DNA of 64,000 nt from positions 248,001 to 312,000 of the forward strand of contig JALIFM010000001.1 in the NCBI GenBank assembly GCA_022867625.1. Reading direction: 5' to 3'. The position numbers and the translations under genes were made by a program. Positions 51,495 to 60,480 of this stretch are shown one piece after another. The first letter of the stretch is position 1. Every line of letters starts with the position of its first letter. The DNA comes from Lachnospiraceae bacterium NSJ-143 (GTDB lineage Bacteria; Bacillota; Clostridia; Lachnospirales; Anaerotignaceae). The notes below the pieces were generated by a model that worked only from the letters and a program-made list of their open reading frames with translations, ran no database searches and was not told the DNA's origin.

Positions 51495-52643
51495 ATGAAA
51501 CTCAGGTATATATCTTTTATAACCGCTGCGGCGGTTATGCTTTCGCCCTGTACCGCACATGGCTATCAGGCGGAAGGACAGACTGAATTGTCTGCTGAAA
51601 CAGCCGACCTTACCGAAAGCTATTCAAGTCTTATATCCAATGAATATGACGAAAGTCTTGAGACTCTGACGTTTGAAAAAGCACAGGAAAAGGCGCTGAG
51701 GAACAACACGTCGCTGCTTAACCTTTCGGCCAGCATGAAGCTTGCTGAGGATGAGCTTGAGGTAAGCTATCTTGAGGCCTCGGCGGATTCGGGCGAGGAT
51801 TTTTCAAGCCTTATAAGTTTTCTCAACTCAAAAGGCAGCTACGAGAACAATGAAATATCAAAGGTGGCACAGGAGGAAAGCGTAAAGCATTCCATGAAGG
51901 AGTCCTATATAAACATAATTGAGAGTCAGCGTGAAATAGCCCTTGCCGAGCTTTCGCTTAAAAAGGATGAGATGAACCTTACGCTTTCAAAGGCAAAGCT
52001 TTCCAATGGAAAAATATCGCAAAGCGAGTTTGACTCTCTTGAACTTTCCTACAATAATGCCAAAAAGCAGCTTGAAAACAAAAAGGAGGAGCTTGAGCTG
52101 GATTATGTTTCCTTAAATATACTTATAGGCGAAAAGGATTTGACAAAGAGGTACAATTTTGTTATGGAGGCTGTCTATGAGCCGCTGGAACTTAATATGC
52201 CGGTGGAAAGCTACATAAACGGCAAGACAGCTGCGGCAAACTCAGTAAAGCAGGCTAAAAAAAGCTATGAGACAACAAAACAGACATCAAAGCTTACACC
52301 TTTAAACAGCAGCTCTATAAACGGCTACCAGTCCGCACAGAACAGTCTCAATTCCGCTGAGATGAGCTATGAGGACACAAAGGAAAACGTATATAAAAGC
52401 CTTTATCAGAAATACAACTCAATAATTCAGAATGAAAAGGATTATGATTCCGGTACAGCTGAGTTAAAACTTTTAAGGGATGAATTTGAAAGGACACAGG
52501 TTAAATTTTTAAACGGCGAGACCTCCAAGTATGAGCTCATAACCGCTGAGTACAGCCTTGCTGAAAAGGAAAACACTCTGCTTTCCGGAGTATACCAGCA
52601 TATGCTGCTTAAAGAGGAACTGACAAACACTGATTTAATGTGA
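51495..52643 (+). CDS. TolC-like coiled-coil protein
   Basis: A 382-residue exported protein. Signal peptide MKLRYISFITAAAVMLSPCTAHG, then a long run of heptad-rich helices with duplicated TolC-like segments (LSKAKLSNGKISQSEFDSLELSYNNAKKQLENKKEEL and RTQVKFLNGETSKYELITAEYSL). This is the outer membrane efflux (OEP) fold. In a presumed monoderm there is no outer membrane for a TolC channel, so it may extend the adaptor into the cell wall. It is the last gene of the operon, 12 bases after the permease. Confidence 0.8.
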   Translation: MKLRYISFITAAAVMLSPCTAHGYQAEGQTELSAETADLTESYSSLISNEYDESLETLTFEKAQEKALRNNTSLLNLSASMKLAEDELEVSYLEASADSGEDFSSLISFLNSKGSYENNEISKVAQEESVKHSMKESYINIIESQREIALAELSLKKDEMNLTLSKAKLSNGKISQSEFDSLELSYNNAKKQLENKKEELELDYVSLNILIGEKDLTKRYNFVMEAVYEPLELNMPVESYINGKTAAANSVKQAKKSYETTKQTSKLTPLNSSSINGYQSAQNSLNSAEMSYEDTKENVYKSLYQKYNSIIQNEKDYDSGTAELKLLRDEFERTQVKFLNGETSKYELITAEYSLAEKENTLLSGVYQHMLLKEELTNTDLM

Positions 52644-52696
52644 TTGTCCATAAAAATATATTTTGTATTTACAGCCCAATGATTTAAGGCAATAAG

Positions 52697-52725
52697 ACAG
52701 CCTCAAGTCACAGGGCTGTTTTTAT
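52697..52725 (+). terminator. Terminator of efflux operon
   Basis: The stem ACAGCC/GGCTGT with an 11-base loop is followed by a T run. Confidence 0.78.
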
Positions 52726-52804
52726 GCGGTATTTCATAATTCGGCCTTAAGGTATGGCTTTTTTGCAATTAAATTTTTTTTCTATGGATTAATACCTGCT
52801 GTTT

Positions 52805-52813
52805 TGATATAAT
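52805..52813 (+). promoter_or_regulatory. Extended -10 promoter of coaBC
   Basis: TGATATAAT is an extended -10 element 45 bases ahead of the coaBC start. The -35 is not clear. Confidence 0.55.
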
Positions 52814-52857
52814 TGTGCGGTAGACGAATACTAATTTTTTATGTTAGGGATGATTTT

Positions 52858-54054
52858 ATGTTAAAAGGCAAAACAGTGCTTGTGTGTGTGACAGGCGGAA
52901 TTGCTTCATATAAAATGGCAAACTGCGTTAGCATGCTTGTAAAACTTCACGCTGACGTACATGTTATAATGACAAAAAACGCCACTAATTTTATAAATCC
53001 TGTTACGTTTGAAACTCTTTCATCTAACAAATGTATGGTGGATACATTCGACAGGAATTTTCAGTTTAATGTGGCGCATGTGGCTCTGGCTAAAAAGGCA
53101 GATGTATGCCTTATATCGCCCGCTACGGCTAATGTGATAGGAAAGATAGCAAACGGAATAGCCGACGATATGCTCACAACCACAGTTATGGCATGTACCT
53201 GCAAGGTGCTCATAGCTCCGGCTATGAACACAGCTATGTACCGCAACCATATAGTACAGGACAATATTGATAAGCTGAGGAGATTTGGCTATGAGATAAT
53301 AGAGCCTGACAGCGGCTATCTGGCCTGCGGGGATACGGGAGAAGGCAAAATGCCGGCTGAGGAAGTGCTTGTGGACCATATACTGAGACAGGCGGCATAC
53401 GATAAAGATATGGAAGGACTTAAGGTTATAGTAAGTGCAGGCCCTACACAGGAGCCTATGGACCCTGTAAGGTATATATCAAATCATTCCACTGGCAAGA
53501 TGGGCTATGAGATTGCAAAAGCCGCAGTAAGGCGCGGGGCCAGGGTTACCCTTGTAAGCGGCAAAACAAACCTTCCTCCGGTGCGGTTTGCAGAAAATAT
53601 AAGTGTTGTAAGCGCTGAGGAAATGTTTGAGGCTTTTAAGTCAAGGTTTAAGGACTACGATATAATAATAAAGGCGGCGGCGGTAGCTGACTACAGACCG
53701 GCAAAGGCTGCTGAAGATAAGATAAAGAAAAAAGATTGTGATATGTCTATTGAGCTTACAAGAAACCACGACATAATTAAGTACATGGGTGAAAACAGGA
53801 GAGAAGGCCAGTTTATATGCGGCTTTTCCATGGAAACACAGAACATGATTGAAAACAGCAGGGCAAAGATTTATAAAAAAAATATAGATATGATTGTGGC
53901 TAATAACCTTAAGCAGTCAGGAGCCGGCTTTGGTACAGATACGAATATAGTGACAGTTATAACTAAAGATGAAATGATTCAGCTTGACAAGATGAGCAAG
54001 GAAAGCGTATCTAATGAGCTTTTAAGTATTATACTTAAAAAGATTGGACATTGA
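52858..54054 (+). CDS. coaBC: Bifunctional phosphopantothenoylcysteine decarboxylase/phosphopantothenate--cysteine ligase
   Basis: A 398-residue CoaBC. The N-terminal CoaC half has VCVTGGIASYKMAN, the catalytic His in VAHVALAKKADVCLISPATANV and the PXMNXXMW-like APAMNTAMYRN. The C-terminal CoaB half starts at VSAGPTQEPMDPVRYISNHSTG. Two steps of coenzyme A synthesis. The ATG at 52858 follows AGGGATGA. Confidence 0.96.
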   Translation: MLKGKTVLVCVTGGIASYKMANCVSMLVKLHADVHVIMTKNATNFINPVTFETLSSNKCMVDTFDRNFQFNVAHVALAKKADVCLISPATANVIGKIANGIADDMLTTTVMACTCKVLIAPAMNTAMYRNHIVQDNIDKLRRFGYEIIEPDSGYLACGDTGEGKMPAEEVLVDHILRQAAYDKDMEGLKVIVSAGPTQEPMDPVRYISNHSTGKMGYEIAKAAVRRGARVTLVSGKTNLPPVRFAENISVVSAEEMFEAFKSRFKDYDIIIKAAAVADYRPAKAAEDKIKKKDCDMSIELTRNHDIIKYMGENRREGQFICGFSMETQNMIENSRAKIYKKNIDMIVANNLKQSGAGFGTDTNIVTVITKDEMIQLDKMSKESVSNELLSIILKKIGH

Positions 54055-54089
54055 AGCAGTACAGGCAGGCGGTAAAGGGGGAAATTATT

Positions 54090-54740
54090 TTGATTGAGAG
54101 AGTTACTCTTAAAATGCAGGCGTATAGCTACCTGAAAAAACAGATTACAGACGGAATACTTAAGCCTGACGAAATCTATACCGAGCAGGGATTTGCTGAA
54201 ATGCTCAATATATCCCGTACGCCTGTAAGGGAAGCGGTTTTGCAGCTTGCCCATGAGGATTTTGTATCCATAAAGCCCAACAAGGGCTTTATGGTGAGGG
54301 AATATTCTGAACGGGAGATAGAGGAATATTTGCAGGTAAGAAACGCCATAGAAGGCTTCTGTGGGATGTACGCCGCTGACACGGCTGGAAGCGAGAAGTG
54401 GGAAAAACTGATAGAAACACTTGAGGGCTACCTTAAGAGGCTCCATGAAATGATGCAGAGGGAAATAACCCCTCAGGAATTTATGGAAACAGATTTGCTT
54501 TTTCATATAGCTATTGTAAGCTACAGCGGCAACAGCCAGATGCTTTCTATTATAAAGGATATGAGATACCGTATGGACCGTATAGGGCTCAGGGCATACA
54601 GCGAGGGCGGTACATTTACAAACGCCTACAGGGAGCATGTTAAAATAGTCGAAGCCATAAAGGCCGGCAAAAGAAACGATGTGTACAGGGCTATAGAGGT
54701 GCATCTGGATAAATACAGGGAAGTACTCTCAAGGGTATAA
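54090..54740 (+). CDS. GntR family regulator, FadR/FCD type
   Basis: A 216-residue regulator. The winged HTH (residues ~8-75, YTEQGFAEMLNISRTPVREAVLQL) precedes an all-helical FCD effector domain (RNAIEGFCGMYAADTAG, FMETDLLFHIAIVSYSGN). Likely a one-gene partner of coaBC. The TTG at 54090 has AAAGGGGG at good spacing; the frame extends back to a TTG at 54051 overlapping coaBC. The FCD ligand is usually an organic acid. Confidence 0.9.
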   Translation: MIERVTLKMQAYSYLKKQITDGILKPDEIYTEQGFAEMLNISRTPVREAVLQLAHEDFVSIKPNKGFMVREYSEREIEEYLQVRNAIEGFCGMYAADTAGSEKWEKLIETLEGYLKRLHEMMQREITPQEFMETDLLFHIAIVSYSGNSQMLSIIKDMRYRMDRIGLRAYSEGGTFTNAYREHVKIVEAIKAGKRNDVYRAIEVHLDKYREVLSRV

Positions 54741-54919
54741 GCTTTATCCGCTTTTATAAGCGGATAATCAGAATGGGAGCGTACAAAAATATAGCATGTT
54801 ACATGTAAATTTTGCTATGCTTCCCTCCCACAGCGGCAGGGCTTATAAATAGTTTGACTTTTAATATTGTATTATGTAAAATAATATTAACTGGTGGAGG
54901 CCGTACAGGAGGGATATAT

Positions 54920-55120
54920 ATGGACGATAAAGAATTCAAACAGATGAATTTATATAACGAAAGAATGCTTGATGACAATAACAGAAAATACGATAAATAT
55001 AAGGTTAAAAAGAAAGAGAAGGAGCCGAAAACAGCCATATGGTGGGCTATAATGATTTTCTGCTTTGTTTACGGTTTTCAGATTATTTACAACAACATAC
55101 TTCTTAACGGCGGATTGTGA
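54920..55120 (+). CDS. Small membrane protein, 66 residues, function unknown
   Basis: The ATG at 54920 follows AGGAGGG. The product begins MDDKEFKQMNLYNERML, has a charged Lys-rich middle and one C-terminal transmembrane helix (AIWWAIMIFCFVYGFQIIY). No family recognised. It is convergent with the ATP-grasp gene and shares a terminator with it. Confidence 0.7.
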   Translation: MDDKEFKQMNLYNERMLDDNNRKYDKYKVKKKEKEPKTAIWWAIMIFCFVYGFQIIYNNILLNGGL

Positions 55121-55128
55121 TAAAAAAT

Positions 55129-55157
55129 AAAACGGGGGTTTAAACCTCCGTTTTTAT
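55129..55157. terminator. Bidirectional terminator
   Basis: AAAACGGGGGTTT pairs with AAACCTCCGTTTT (one G·T), with A and T runs on the sides; it serves two convergent genes. Confidence 0.82.
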
Positions 55158-56062
55158 TTTTGATTTCTTTTGCAAACCTGAGCTTTTATATTTTCCGCAA
55201 TTGTTTCCATCGGATTTTTAAATCCGGCTTTTGTATAGTACTCCGTGTATTTTAATCCCGGCATGGCGTTTGCCTCGCAGAAATAATATTCTCCGTCGCC
55301 GCCAAAAAGAAAATCCACACTTCCAAGATTTATGTCAAGGAGTTCTGCAATGTTTTCTGCCTGTTCAATAAGCTTATTTTCCGGCTGGAAAAATTCAATA
55401 TTCCCGCCGGCTGCAATGTTTGATATAAAACCATGGGAATTTGAGCGTACAAACGAGGTTATATACTTTCCGCCGCACATAATAAACCTGATATCACGGC
55501 CGCGGGAGCTTTTTATGTATTCCTGAAGCAGTACTCCATCGCTGTAGGTATCGGCCATTGTGCGGACAATTTTATCCAGACTTTCTGTATCCGGCACTAT
55601 TTCCACTCCGGCACCTCTGCTGCCGTGTATTATTTTTGCCACAAGCGGAAAGCCAATAAAGCTTTTGACAAGCTCCGGACTTAAGCCTTTGCTGTAGAGG
55701 AGTGTTTTGGGGATACGGACCTCCAGCAGAGAGGCTTTTATTTTGAGAAGGCCTGTAAGCTTGTCACGGGCCTCTACAAGACACCGGGCACTGTTAATGC
55801 ACAGTATTCCCATGCTTTCAAATTCCCCTGTTACATAAAGGTTATGGGAGTTGATATCCCCGAAATAAGCGGATATAACCGCGTCCGGAATCGGCGCCCT
55901 GCTGCCGTTTATAAACAGCGAGTTGTCATTGCAGCACATTACATCTATATCGTTTGCCATTATTTTTTTGAGCTGTACGCCTGTTTTTTCAAAGGCGCGG
56001 CAGAAAAGGTCAATATCCTTTAAGCCGGCGCTTTTTGGGCCTAAAAGCAGATAGATTTCCAT
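55154..56062 (-). CDS. ATP-grasp ligase, RimK-like
   Basis: A 302-residue ATP-grasp protein. The N-terminal pre-ATP-grasp segment is followed by the glycine-rich binding region (HGSRGAGVEIVPD), the KSSRGRDIRFIMCG segment and the metal site (NAMPGLKYTEYYTKAG). RimK/LysX-type enzymes ligate amino acids or peptides to carboxylates. The ATG at 56062 follows GGAGGTAATT; the frame extends four codons. It lies head to head with the GH3 gene. Confidence 0.85.
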   Translation of the reverse strand: MEIYLLLGPKSAGLKDIDLFCRAFEKTGVQLKKIMANDIDVMCCNDNSLFINGSRAPIPDAVISAYFGDINSHNLYVTGEFESMGILCINSARCLVEARDKLTGLLKIKASLLEVRIPKTLLYSKGLSPELVKSFIGFPLVAKIIHGSRGAGVEIVPDTESLDKIVRTMADTYSDGVLLQEYIKSSRGRDIRFIMCGGKYITSFVRSNSHGFISNIAAGGNIEFFQPENKLIEQAENIAELLDINLGSVDFLFGGDGEYYFCEANAMPGLKYTEYYTKAGFKNPMETIAENIKAQVCKRNQK

Positions 56063-56197
56063 AATTACCTCCATACTATAGATACGATTTTACCATTATT
56101 GCCGATTCAGTAAAGTTCTAAATTGTATACAATCGAATTTTTATTTGCAAACAAAACGGCCCTAATGTATTATATTCGCAAAAGGAGTGCTTTGGCT

Positions 56198-57886
56198 TTG
56201 GATAAGACACAGTTGATAATACAGAAAAATATTGAAAAGGGGCGTACCGGCCTTAAAAGGCTTGAGGAAGCCTCAAAAAACGGGTTTGAGGAGAACAGAA
56301 AGCTGCTGCTGAAAATTATTGAGGAAAATAAAAACACACAGTACGGAAAAAAATACGGTTTTGAATATATAAAGACCATTGAGGATTATATAAAGAAGGT
56401 GCCCGTTACTGAATATAAGGACTATGAGGAATATATAGCCGGTATTGAGAGAGGCGAAAAAAACGTGCTCTCTGCCAGAGAGACAATACATTTCGCTCTC
56501 AGCTCCGGCAGCTCAGGAACCCCTAAAAAGGTACCTATGTGTCAGGAGGCGGCTGACTTATTTGCCATGTATACGCATGGAGCGTGTTTTGCCGCTATGG
56601 ACAGGGAGCTTGGAGACAACTGGAAAAAGGGTCGGGGCGTGTCACTTACAGAGATACGGTTCAGTACAGGACAAAACGGATTTACCTATGGCGCTGTATC
56701 GGGCAAGGTCCGTGAGAAAAACAAGGCGTATGAAAGCGATATTTATACATCGCCCCTGAGTGTGTCATATCCGGAATGCGATATGGATTTTATGTACCTT
56801 CACCTGAGGTTTGCACTTGTGGAGAAAAATCTTTCTTTTATCACCTGCACGTTTATGACTGCGGTATACGATACAATGCGCTACCTTGAAACCAACTGGC
56901 AGACACTTGTAAATGATATAGAAAGAGGCACCATAAGCGACAGTATAAATATGCCGGCTTCGGTGAGAAATGAGCTTTTGGAGGCTATAAGTCCGGCTCC
57001 GGAAAGAGCAAGGTTTATTGAGCGTGAGTTTAAAAAGGGATTTGAAGGCATAATGCCGAGGATTTGGCCGGATTTGGCTTTTGTTTTTGGTATAGGAAGT
57101 GAAAGCTTCAGGATTTATACAGACAGGCTGCGGTTTTTTCTGGGTGGTGTCAGGGTGCATTACAGCGTGTTTTCGGCTTCTGAGGGGATATTTGCCTGCC
57201 CTATTAAATCGGAAAGCGATGAGATGGTGCTTATACCATTCAGCGCCTTTTACGAATTCAGGGATATTAACTCTGAAAGCGCCGGCACTGTGACTATGGA
57301 TAAGGTACAAAAAGGCAGGCGCTACGAGCTTATAGTGACTAACCTTTCAGGCTTTTACAGGTACAGAATGATGGATGTGGTGGAGGTTGTAGACTTTTAC
57401 AACGGGCTTCCGGTGATAAAATTTTTATACAGGCTTAATCAGGTGCTCAACATAGCCGGTGAAAAGACAAACGACAGCACAATGAAGCTTGTAATTAAAA
57501 ATTTTGAGAAGAAAACGGGTATAAGGTTTAAGGAATACACCCTTTACGCAGACACCAATTCTTCACCGGGCAGATATATTGTTTTTGCTGAATACGAAAA
57601 TGAAATATCTGCGTTTCAGGCGGAGGGGATATCGGTTATTATAGAAGAATGCTTATGTGAGATGAACGGGTCATACGCTGCCAAAATACGTGCCGGAAAG
57701 CTTAAGCCACTGGTATTTGTGCCGCTCAAAAAGGGAGCCTACGCCGACTATATTGAAATGATGAAAAAAAAGGGAGTATCGGTAAACCAGCTCAAGCCGG
57801 TAAGGGTTGCCGACAGCCATGAAAAGGCGGAATTCTTTATTAAGCGCACAACAGAGCACGGCAGGGGGCTTATTTTAAAAGCTTGA
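56198..57886 (+). CDS. GH3 family acyl-adenylate-forming enzyme
   Basis: A 562-residue protein of the GH3 auxin-responsive family. The ATP-binding motif SSGSSGTPKKVPM is near residue 105; later blocks include YFALSEGIFACP-like YSVFSASEGIFACP and YRYRMMDVVEVVDFYNGLP. GH3 enzymes couple carboxylic acids to amino acids through acyl-adenylates. They are common in plants and scattered in bacteria; the bacterial substrates are mostly unknown. The start is a TTG, either 56192 or 56198, after AAAGGAG. It is divergent from the ATP-grasp gene, another carboxylate-amine ligase. Confidence 0.82.
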   Translation: MDKTQLIIQKNIEKGRTGLKRLEEASKNGFEENRKLLLKIIEENKNTQYGKKYGFEYIKTIEDYIKKVPVTEYKDYEEYIAGIERGEKNVLSARETIHFALSSGSSGTPKKVPMCQEAADLFAMYTHGACFAAMDRELGDNWKKGRGVSLTEIRFSTGQNGFTYGAVSGKVREKNKAYESDIYTSPLSVSYPECDMDFMYLHLRFALVEKNLSFITCTFMTAVYDTMRYLETNWQTLVNDIERGTISDSINMPASVRNELLEAISPAPERARFIEREFKKGFEGIMPRIWPDLAFVFGIGSESFRIYTDRLRFFLGGVRVHYSVFSASEGIFACPIKSESDEMVLIPFSAFYEFRDINSESAGTVTMDKVQKGRRYELIVTNLSGFYRYRMMDVVEVVDFYNGLPVIKFLYRLNQVLNIAGEKTNDSTMKLVIKNFEKKTGIRFKEYTLYADTNSSPGRYIVFAEYENEISAFQAEGISVIIEECLCEMNGSYAAKIRAGKLKPLVFVPLKKGAYADYIEMMKKKGVSVNQLKPVRVADSHEKAEFFIKRTTEHGRGLILKA

Positions 57887-57912
57887 CCATGCCTGTACTG
57901 TAATGATATACT
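57883..57912 (+). promoter_or_regulatory. Promoter of queuosine operon
   Basis: TTGACC (57883-57888) and an extended -10 TGATATACT (TATACT at 57907-57912) are separated by 18 bases. The -35 overlaps the end of the GH3 gene. Confidence 0.7.
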
Positions 57913-57930
57913 TATGACGAAAACAAAATA

Positions 57931-57972
57931 AGACAGTTCGTTTGTACCATCCTGTCTATAAACAAAACCAGG
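57931..57972 (+). ncRNA. preQ1-I riboswitch aptamer
   Basis: The layout stem GACAG, loop TTCGTTTGTACCAT, stem CTGTC and A-rich tail TATAAACAAAACC follows the preQ1-I consensus (stem, UUC loop, stem, A-rich pseudoknot tail). It is followed by a terminator and then queD-queE-folE-queC, the genes for preQ1 synthesis. Confidence 0.75.
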
Positions 57973-58001
57973 GCTTTTAAATAAACAGAACAGGTTTATT
58001 A

Positions 58002-58033
58002 TGCCCCAAGTACACAACTTTTGGGGCTTTTTT
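58002..58033 (+). terminator. preQ1-controlled terminator
   Basis: GCCCCAAG pairs with CTTTTGGGGC across a loop, ending in a T run, between the aptamer and queD. Confidence 0.83.
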
Positions 58034-58056
58034 ATTTATCTGAGAGGTGTGTAATA

Positions 58057-58476
58057 ATGTATACAATTAAAACAAAGCAGAGCTTTGACTCAGCGCATTT
58101 TTTGCAGGGCTATGAAGGGAAGTGCAGAAACATACATGGCCACAGGTGGACAGTTGAGGCAGAAATTTATTCTGAGACAATACAGAAAGAGGGAAGCCAA
58201 AGGGGCATGATTGTGGATTTTGGCGACCTGAAAAGGGATTTAAAGGCTTTGGCCGATTATCTTGACCACGCGCTTATTATAGAGAGAGGCTCGTTAAAAG
58301 AAGCTACGCTTCAGGCCCTTACAGGTGAGGGGTTCAGGATAATTGAGCTGGATTTCAGGCCCACAGCTGAAAATCTGGCTGAATATGTCTTTGACAGTAT
58401 GGTGAAAAAGGGCTATAAGGTGAGGTGTGCCACAGTATTTGAGACACCTGACAACTGCGCTGTGTACTTTGGCTGA
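58057..58476 (+). CDS. queD: 6-carboxy-tetrahydropterin synthase
   Basis: A 139-residue QueD-type enzyme that converts dihydroneopterin triphosphate to 6-carboxytetrahydropterin, the first queuosine-pathway step after FolE. Zn ligands and active site are visible: FDSAHFLQGYEGKCRNIHGHRW (His, Cys and HGH). ATG at 58057 after GAGAGGTGTG. First gene of the operon. Confidence 0.95.
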   Translation: MYTIKTKQSFDSAHFLQGYEGKCRNIHGHRWTVEAEIYSETIQKEGSQRGMIVDFGDLKRDLKALADYLDHALIIERGSLKEATLQALTGEGFRIIELDFRPTAENLAEYVFDSMVKKGYKVRCATVFETPDNCAVYFG

Positions 58477-58492
58477 AAAGGGGTGTTTTAAT

Positions 58493-59161
58493 ATGGCTTG
58501 CTTTAAGGTAGCCGAAATTTTTACAAGCATAAACGGTGAGGGCACAAAGGCGGGTCAGCCCGCTGTTTTTGTGCGTTTTGCCGGCTGCAACCTTAACTGC
58601 TCTTACTGTGATACAAAATGGGCCAATGAGCCTGATGCTGACTTTAAGCTCATGGACTCTGCAATGATTTTAGATACAGTAAAAAAGACAGGCATTAAAA
58701 ATATAACCCTTACAGGCGGCGAGCCGCTTTTGAGGGAGGGAATGTATGAGCTTTTAAAACTCATAGCCGACGACAGCTTTCTGGAGGCTGAAATTGAGAC
58801 AAATGGCAGCGTGGACCTGAAAGGGTTTTCTCAAATCAGAAACCGCCCGTCATTTACAATGGATTACAAGCTGCCTTCAAGCGGCATGGAGGATTTTATG
58901 CTGACAGAAAATTTCAGTGTGCTTGGCAGTAACGACACTGTTAAGTTTGTCTCGGGGAGCATGGCTGACCTTGAGAGGGCGCTTGAGATAATAAAAAGAT
59001 ACAGACTGACTGATAAATGCCATGTATATATAAGTCCGGTTTTTGGAAGCATTGAGCCTGAAAGAATTGTCGGGTTTATGATTGAAAATAAAATGAACGG
59101 AATTAATTTGCAGCTTCAGCTTCACAAAATTATCTGGAACCCCGATATGCGGGGAGTGTAA
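58493..59161 (+). CDS. queE: 7-carboxy-7-deazaguanine synthase (radical SAM)
   Basis: A 222-residue radical SAM enzyme. The cluster motif CNLNCSYC (CX3CX2C) is near residue 30, after IFTSINGEGTKAGQPAVFVRF. It makes CDG from 6-carboxytetrahydropterin. ATG at 58493 after AAAAGGGGTG; an earlier in-frame start overlaps queD. Confidence 0.95.
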   Translation: MACFKVAEIFTSINGEGTKAGQPAVFVRFAGCNLNCSYCDTKWANEPDADFKLMDSAMILDTVKKTGIKNITLTGGEPLLREGMYELLKLIADDSFLEAEIETNGSVDLKGFSQIRNRPSFTMDYKLPSSGMEDFMLTENFSVLGSNDTVKFVSGSMADLERALEIIKRYRLTDKCHVYISPVFGSIEPERIVGFMIENKMNGINLQLQLHKIIWNPDMRGV

Positions 59162-59173
59162 GAAGGTGATATA

Positions 59174-59752
59174 ATGTCTATAGACGAAAAAAAGATACAG
59201 GAACATATAAGGGGGATTATTGAGGCCCTTGGCGATAACCCCGACAGGGAGGGGCTTAAGGATACGCCTAAACGCGTGGCCCAGATGTATGCCGAAGTGT
59301 TTGAGGGAATGAACTATACAAACCGGCAGATAGCTGAAATGTTTGACAAGACATTTGAGGATGACCTTACGTTTTCGCAGAGCGCCGGCGATATGGTTAT
59401 AGTGCGGGATATTGATATTTTCAGCTACTGTGAGCACCATATGGCGCTTATGTACGATATGAAGGTTACGGTGGCCTACATGCCGCAGGGAAAGGTAATA
59501 GGACTCAGCAAGATAGCAAGAATTGCCGATATGGTTTCAAAGCGCCTTCAGCTTCAGGAAAGGATAGGCACGGATATAGCGGAGATTATAGAGACTGTCA
59601 CAGGCTCGCCGGATGTGGCTGTGCTTATAGAGGGCTGTCACAGCTGCATGACCGCAAGGGGAATTAAAAAGACAGCGGCCCGCACGTACACAAGCACTCT
59701 CAGGGGGCGCTTTCAAAACGATACGGCGTTGCAGATGAGACTCAGGTTATAG
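59174..59752 (+). CDS. folE: GTP cyclohydrolase I
   Basis: A 192-residue enzyme with [20 protein letters not shown] and the Zn/active-site ligands [12 protein letters not shown]. It makes dihydroneopterin triphosphate from GTP, the shared start of folate and queuosine synthesis. Its place between queE and queC suggests that it serves queuosine here. ATG after AGAAGGTGATATA. Confidence 0.97.
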   Translation: MSIDEKKIQEHIRGIIEALGDNPDREGLKDTPKRVAQMYAEVFEGMNYTNRQIAEMFDKTFEDDLTFSQSAGDMVIVRDIDIFSYCEHHMALMYDMKVTVAYMPQGKVIGLSKIARIADMVSKRLQLQERIGTDIAEIIETVTGSPDVAVLIEGCHSCMTARGIKKTAARTYTSTLRGRFQNDTALQMRLRL

Positions 59753-59765
59753 AAAAGGAATAGTG

Positions 59766-60455
59766 ATGGAAATGGAAAAAGCGCTTGTTTTGTTCAGCGG
59801 AGGGTTGGACAGCTCCACATGCCTTGCCATGGCTGTAAATAAATACGGAGCTGAAAATGTTGTGGCGCTTTCTGTGTTTTACGGGCAGAAACACAGAAAG
59901 GAAATAGAAGCCTCCAACAAGGTAGCTAAGTTTTACAAAACGGAGCATATTTATATGGACTTGTCGCAGATTTTCAGGTACAGCGACTGCTCGCTGCTGG
60001 ACGGCTCCAAAAGAGAAATACCAAAGGAATCCTACGCTGAGCAGCTTAACGAATCGGAAGGCGAGCCTGTAAGCACATATGTACCTTTCAGAAACGGGCT
60101 TTTTATATCGGCGGCTGCAAGTGTGGCGCTTTCAAAGGGCTGTTCTGTTATATATTACGGAGCGCACAGCGACGATGCTGCGGGAAGCGCCTACCCCGAC
60201 TGCTCAGACGAATTCAACAGCGCTATAGGACAGGCTGTGTATATAGGGAGCGGAAAAAAGCTTAAAATAGAGGCGCCTTTTGTTAATTTTACCAAGGCGG
60301 ATATTGTAAGGACAGGCATTGAGCTGGGCGTGCCGTATGAGCTTACGTGGAGCTGCTACGAGGGCGGTGAAAAGCCCTGCGGAAAATGCGGCACGTGTAT
60401 AGACAGGGCAAGGGCCTTTGCGGAAAACGGCGTAAGTGACCCGGCTTTGGGCTGA
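59766..60455 (+). CDS. queC: 7-cyano-7-deazaguanine synthase
   Basis: A 229-residue QueC. The ATP-binding loop is VLFSGGLDSSTCLAMA; the C-terminal Zn motif is CYEGGEKPCGKCGTC. It forms preQ0 from CDG and ammonia. The ATG at 59766 follows AAGGAATAGTG. Confidence 0.97.
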   Translation: MEMEKALVLFSGGLDSSTCLAMAVNKYGAENVVALSVFYGQKHRKEIEASNKVAKFYKTEHIYMDLSQIFRYSDCSLLDGSKREIPKESYAEQLNESEGEPVSTYVPFRNGLFISAAASVALSKGCSVIYYGAHSDDAAGSAYPDCSDEFNSAIGQAVYIGSGKKLKIEAPFVNFTKADIVRTGIELGVPYELTWSCYEGGEKPCGKCGTCIDRARAFAENGVSDPALG

Positions 60456-60480
60456 GTGGGTTGACAGGAGGCGAACGCCA

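Noticed and set aside
53979-54704. 241-aa minus-strand frame over the GntR gene
   Set aside because: It is an antisense shadow of the GntR regulator, with Cys/His/Tyr-rich random composition.
54747-54768. Hairpin ATCCGCTTTTATAAGCGGAT after the GntR gene as a terminator
   Set aside because: It is a good stem but lacks a T run, so intrinsic termination is doubtful.
56765-57310. 181-aa minus-strand frame over GH3
   Set aside because: It is antisense to the GH3 gene, with no recognisable domain.
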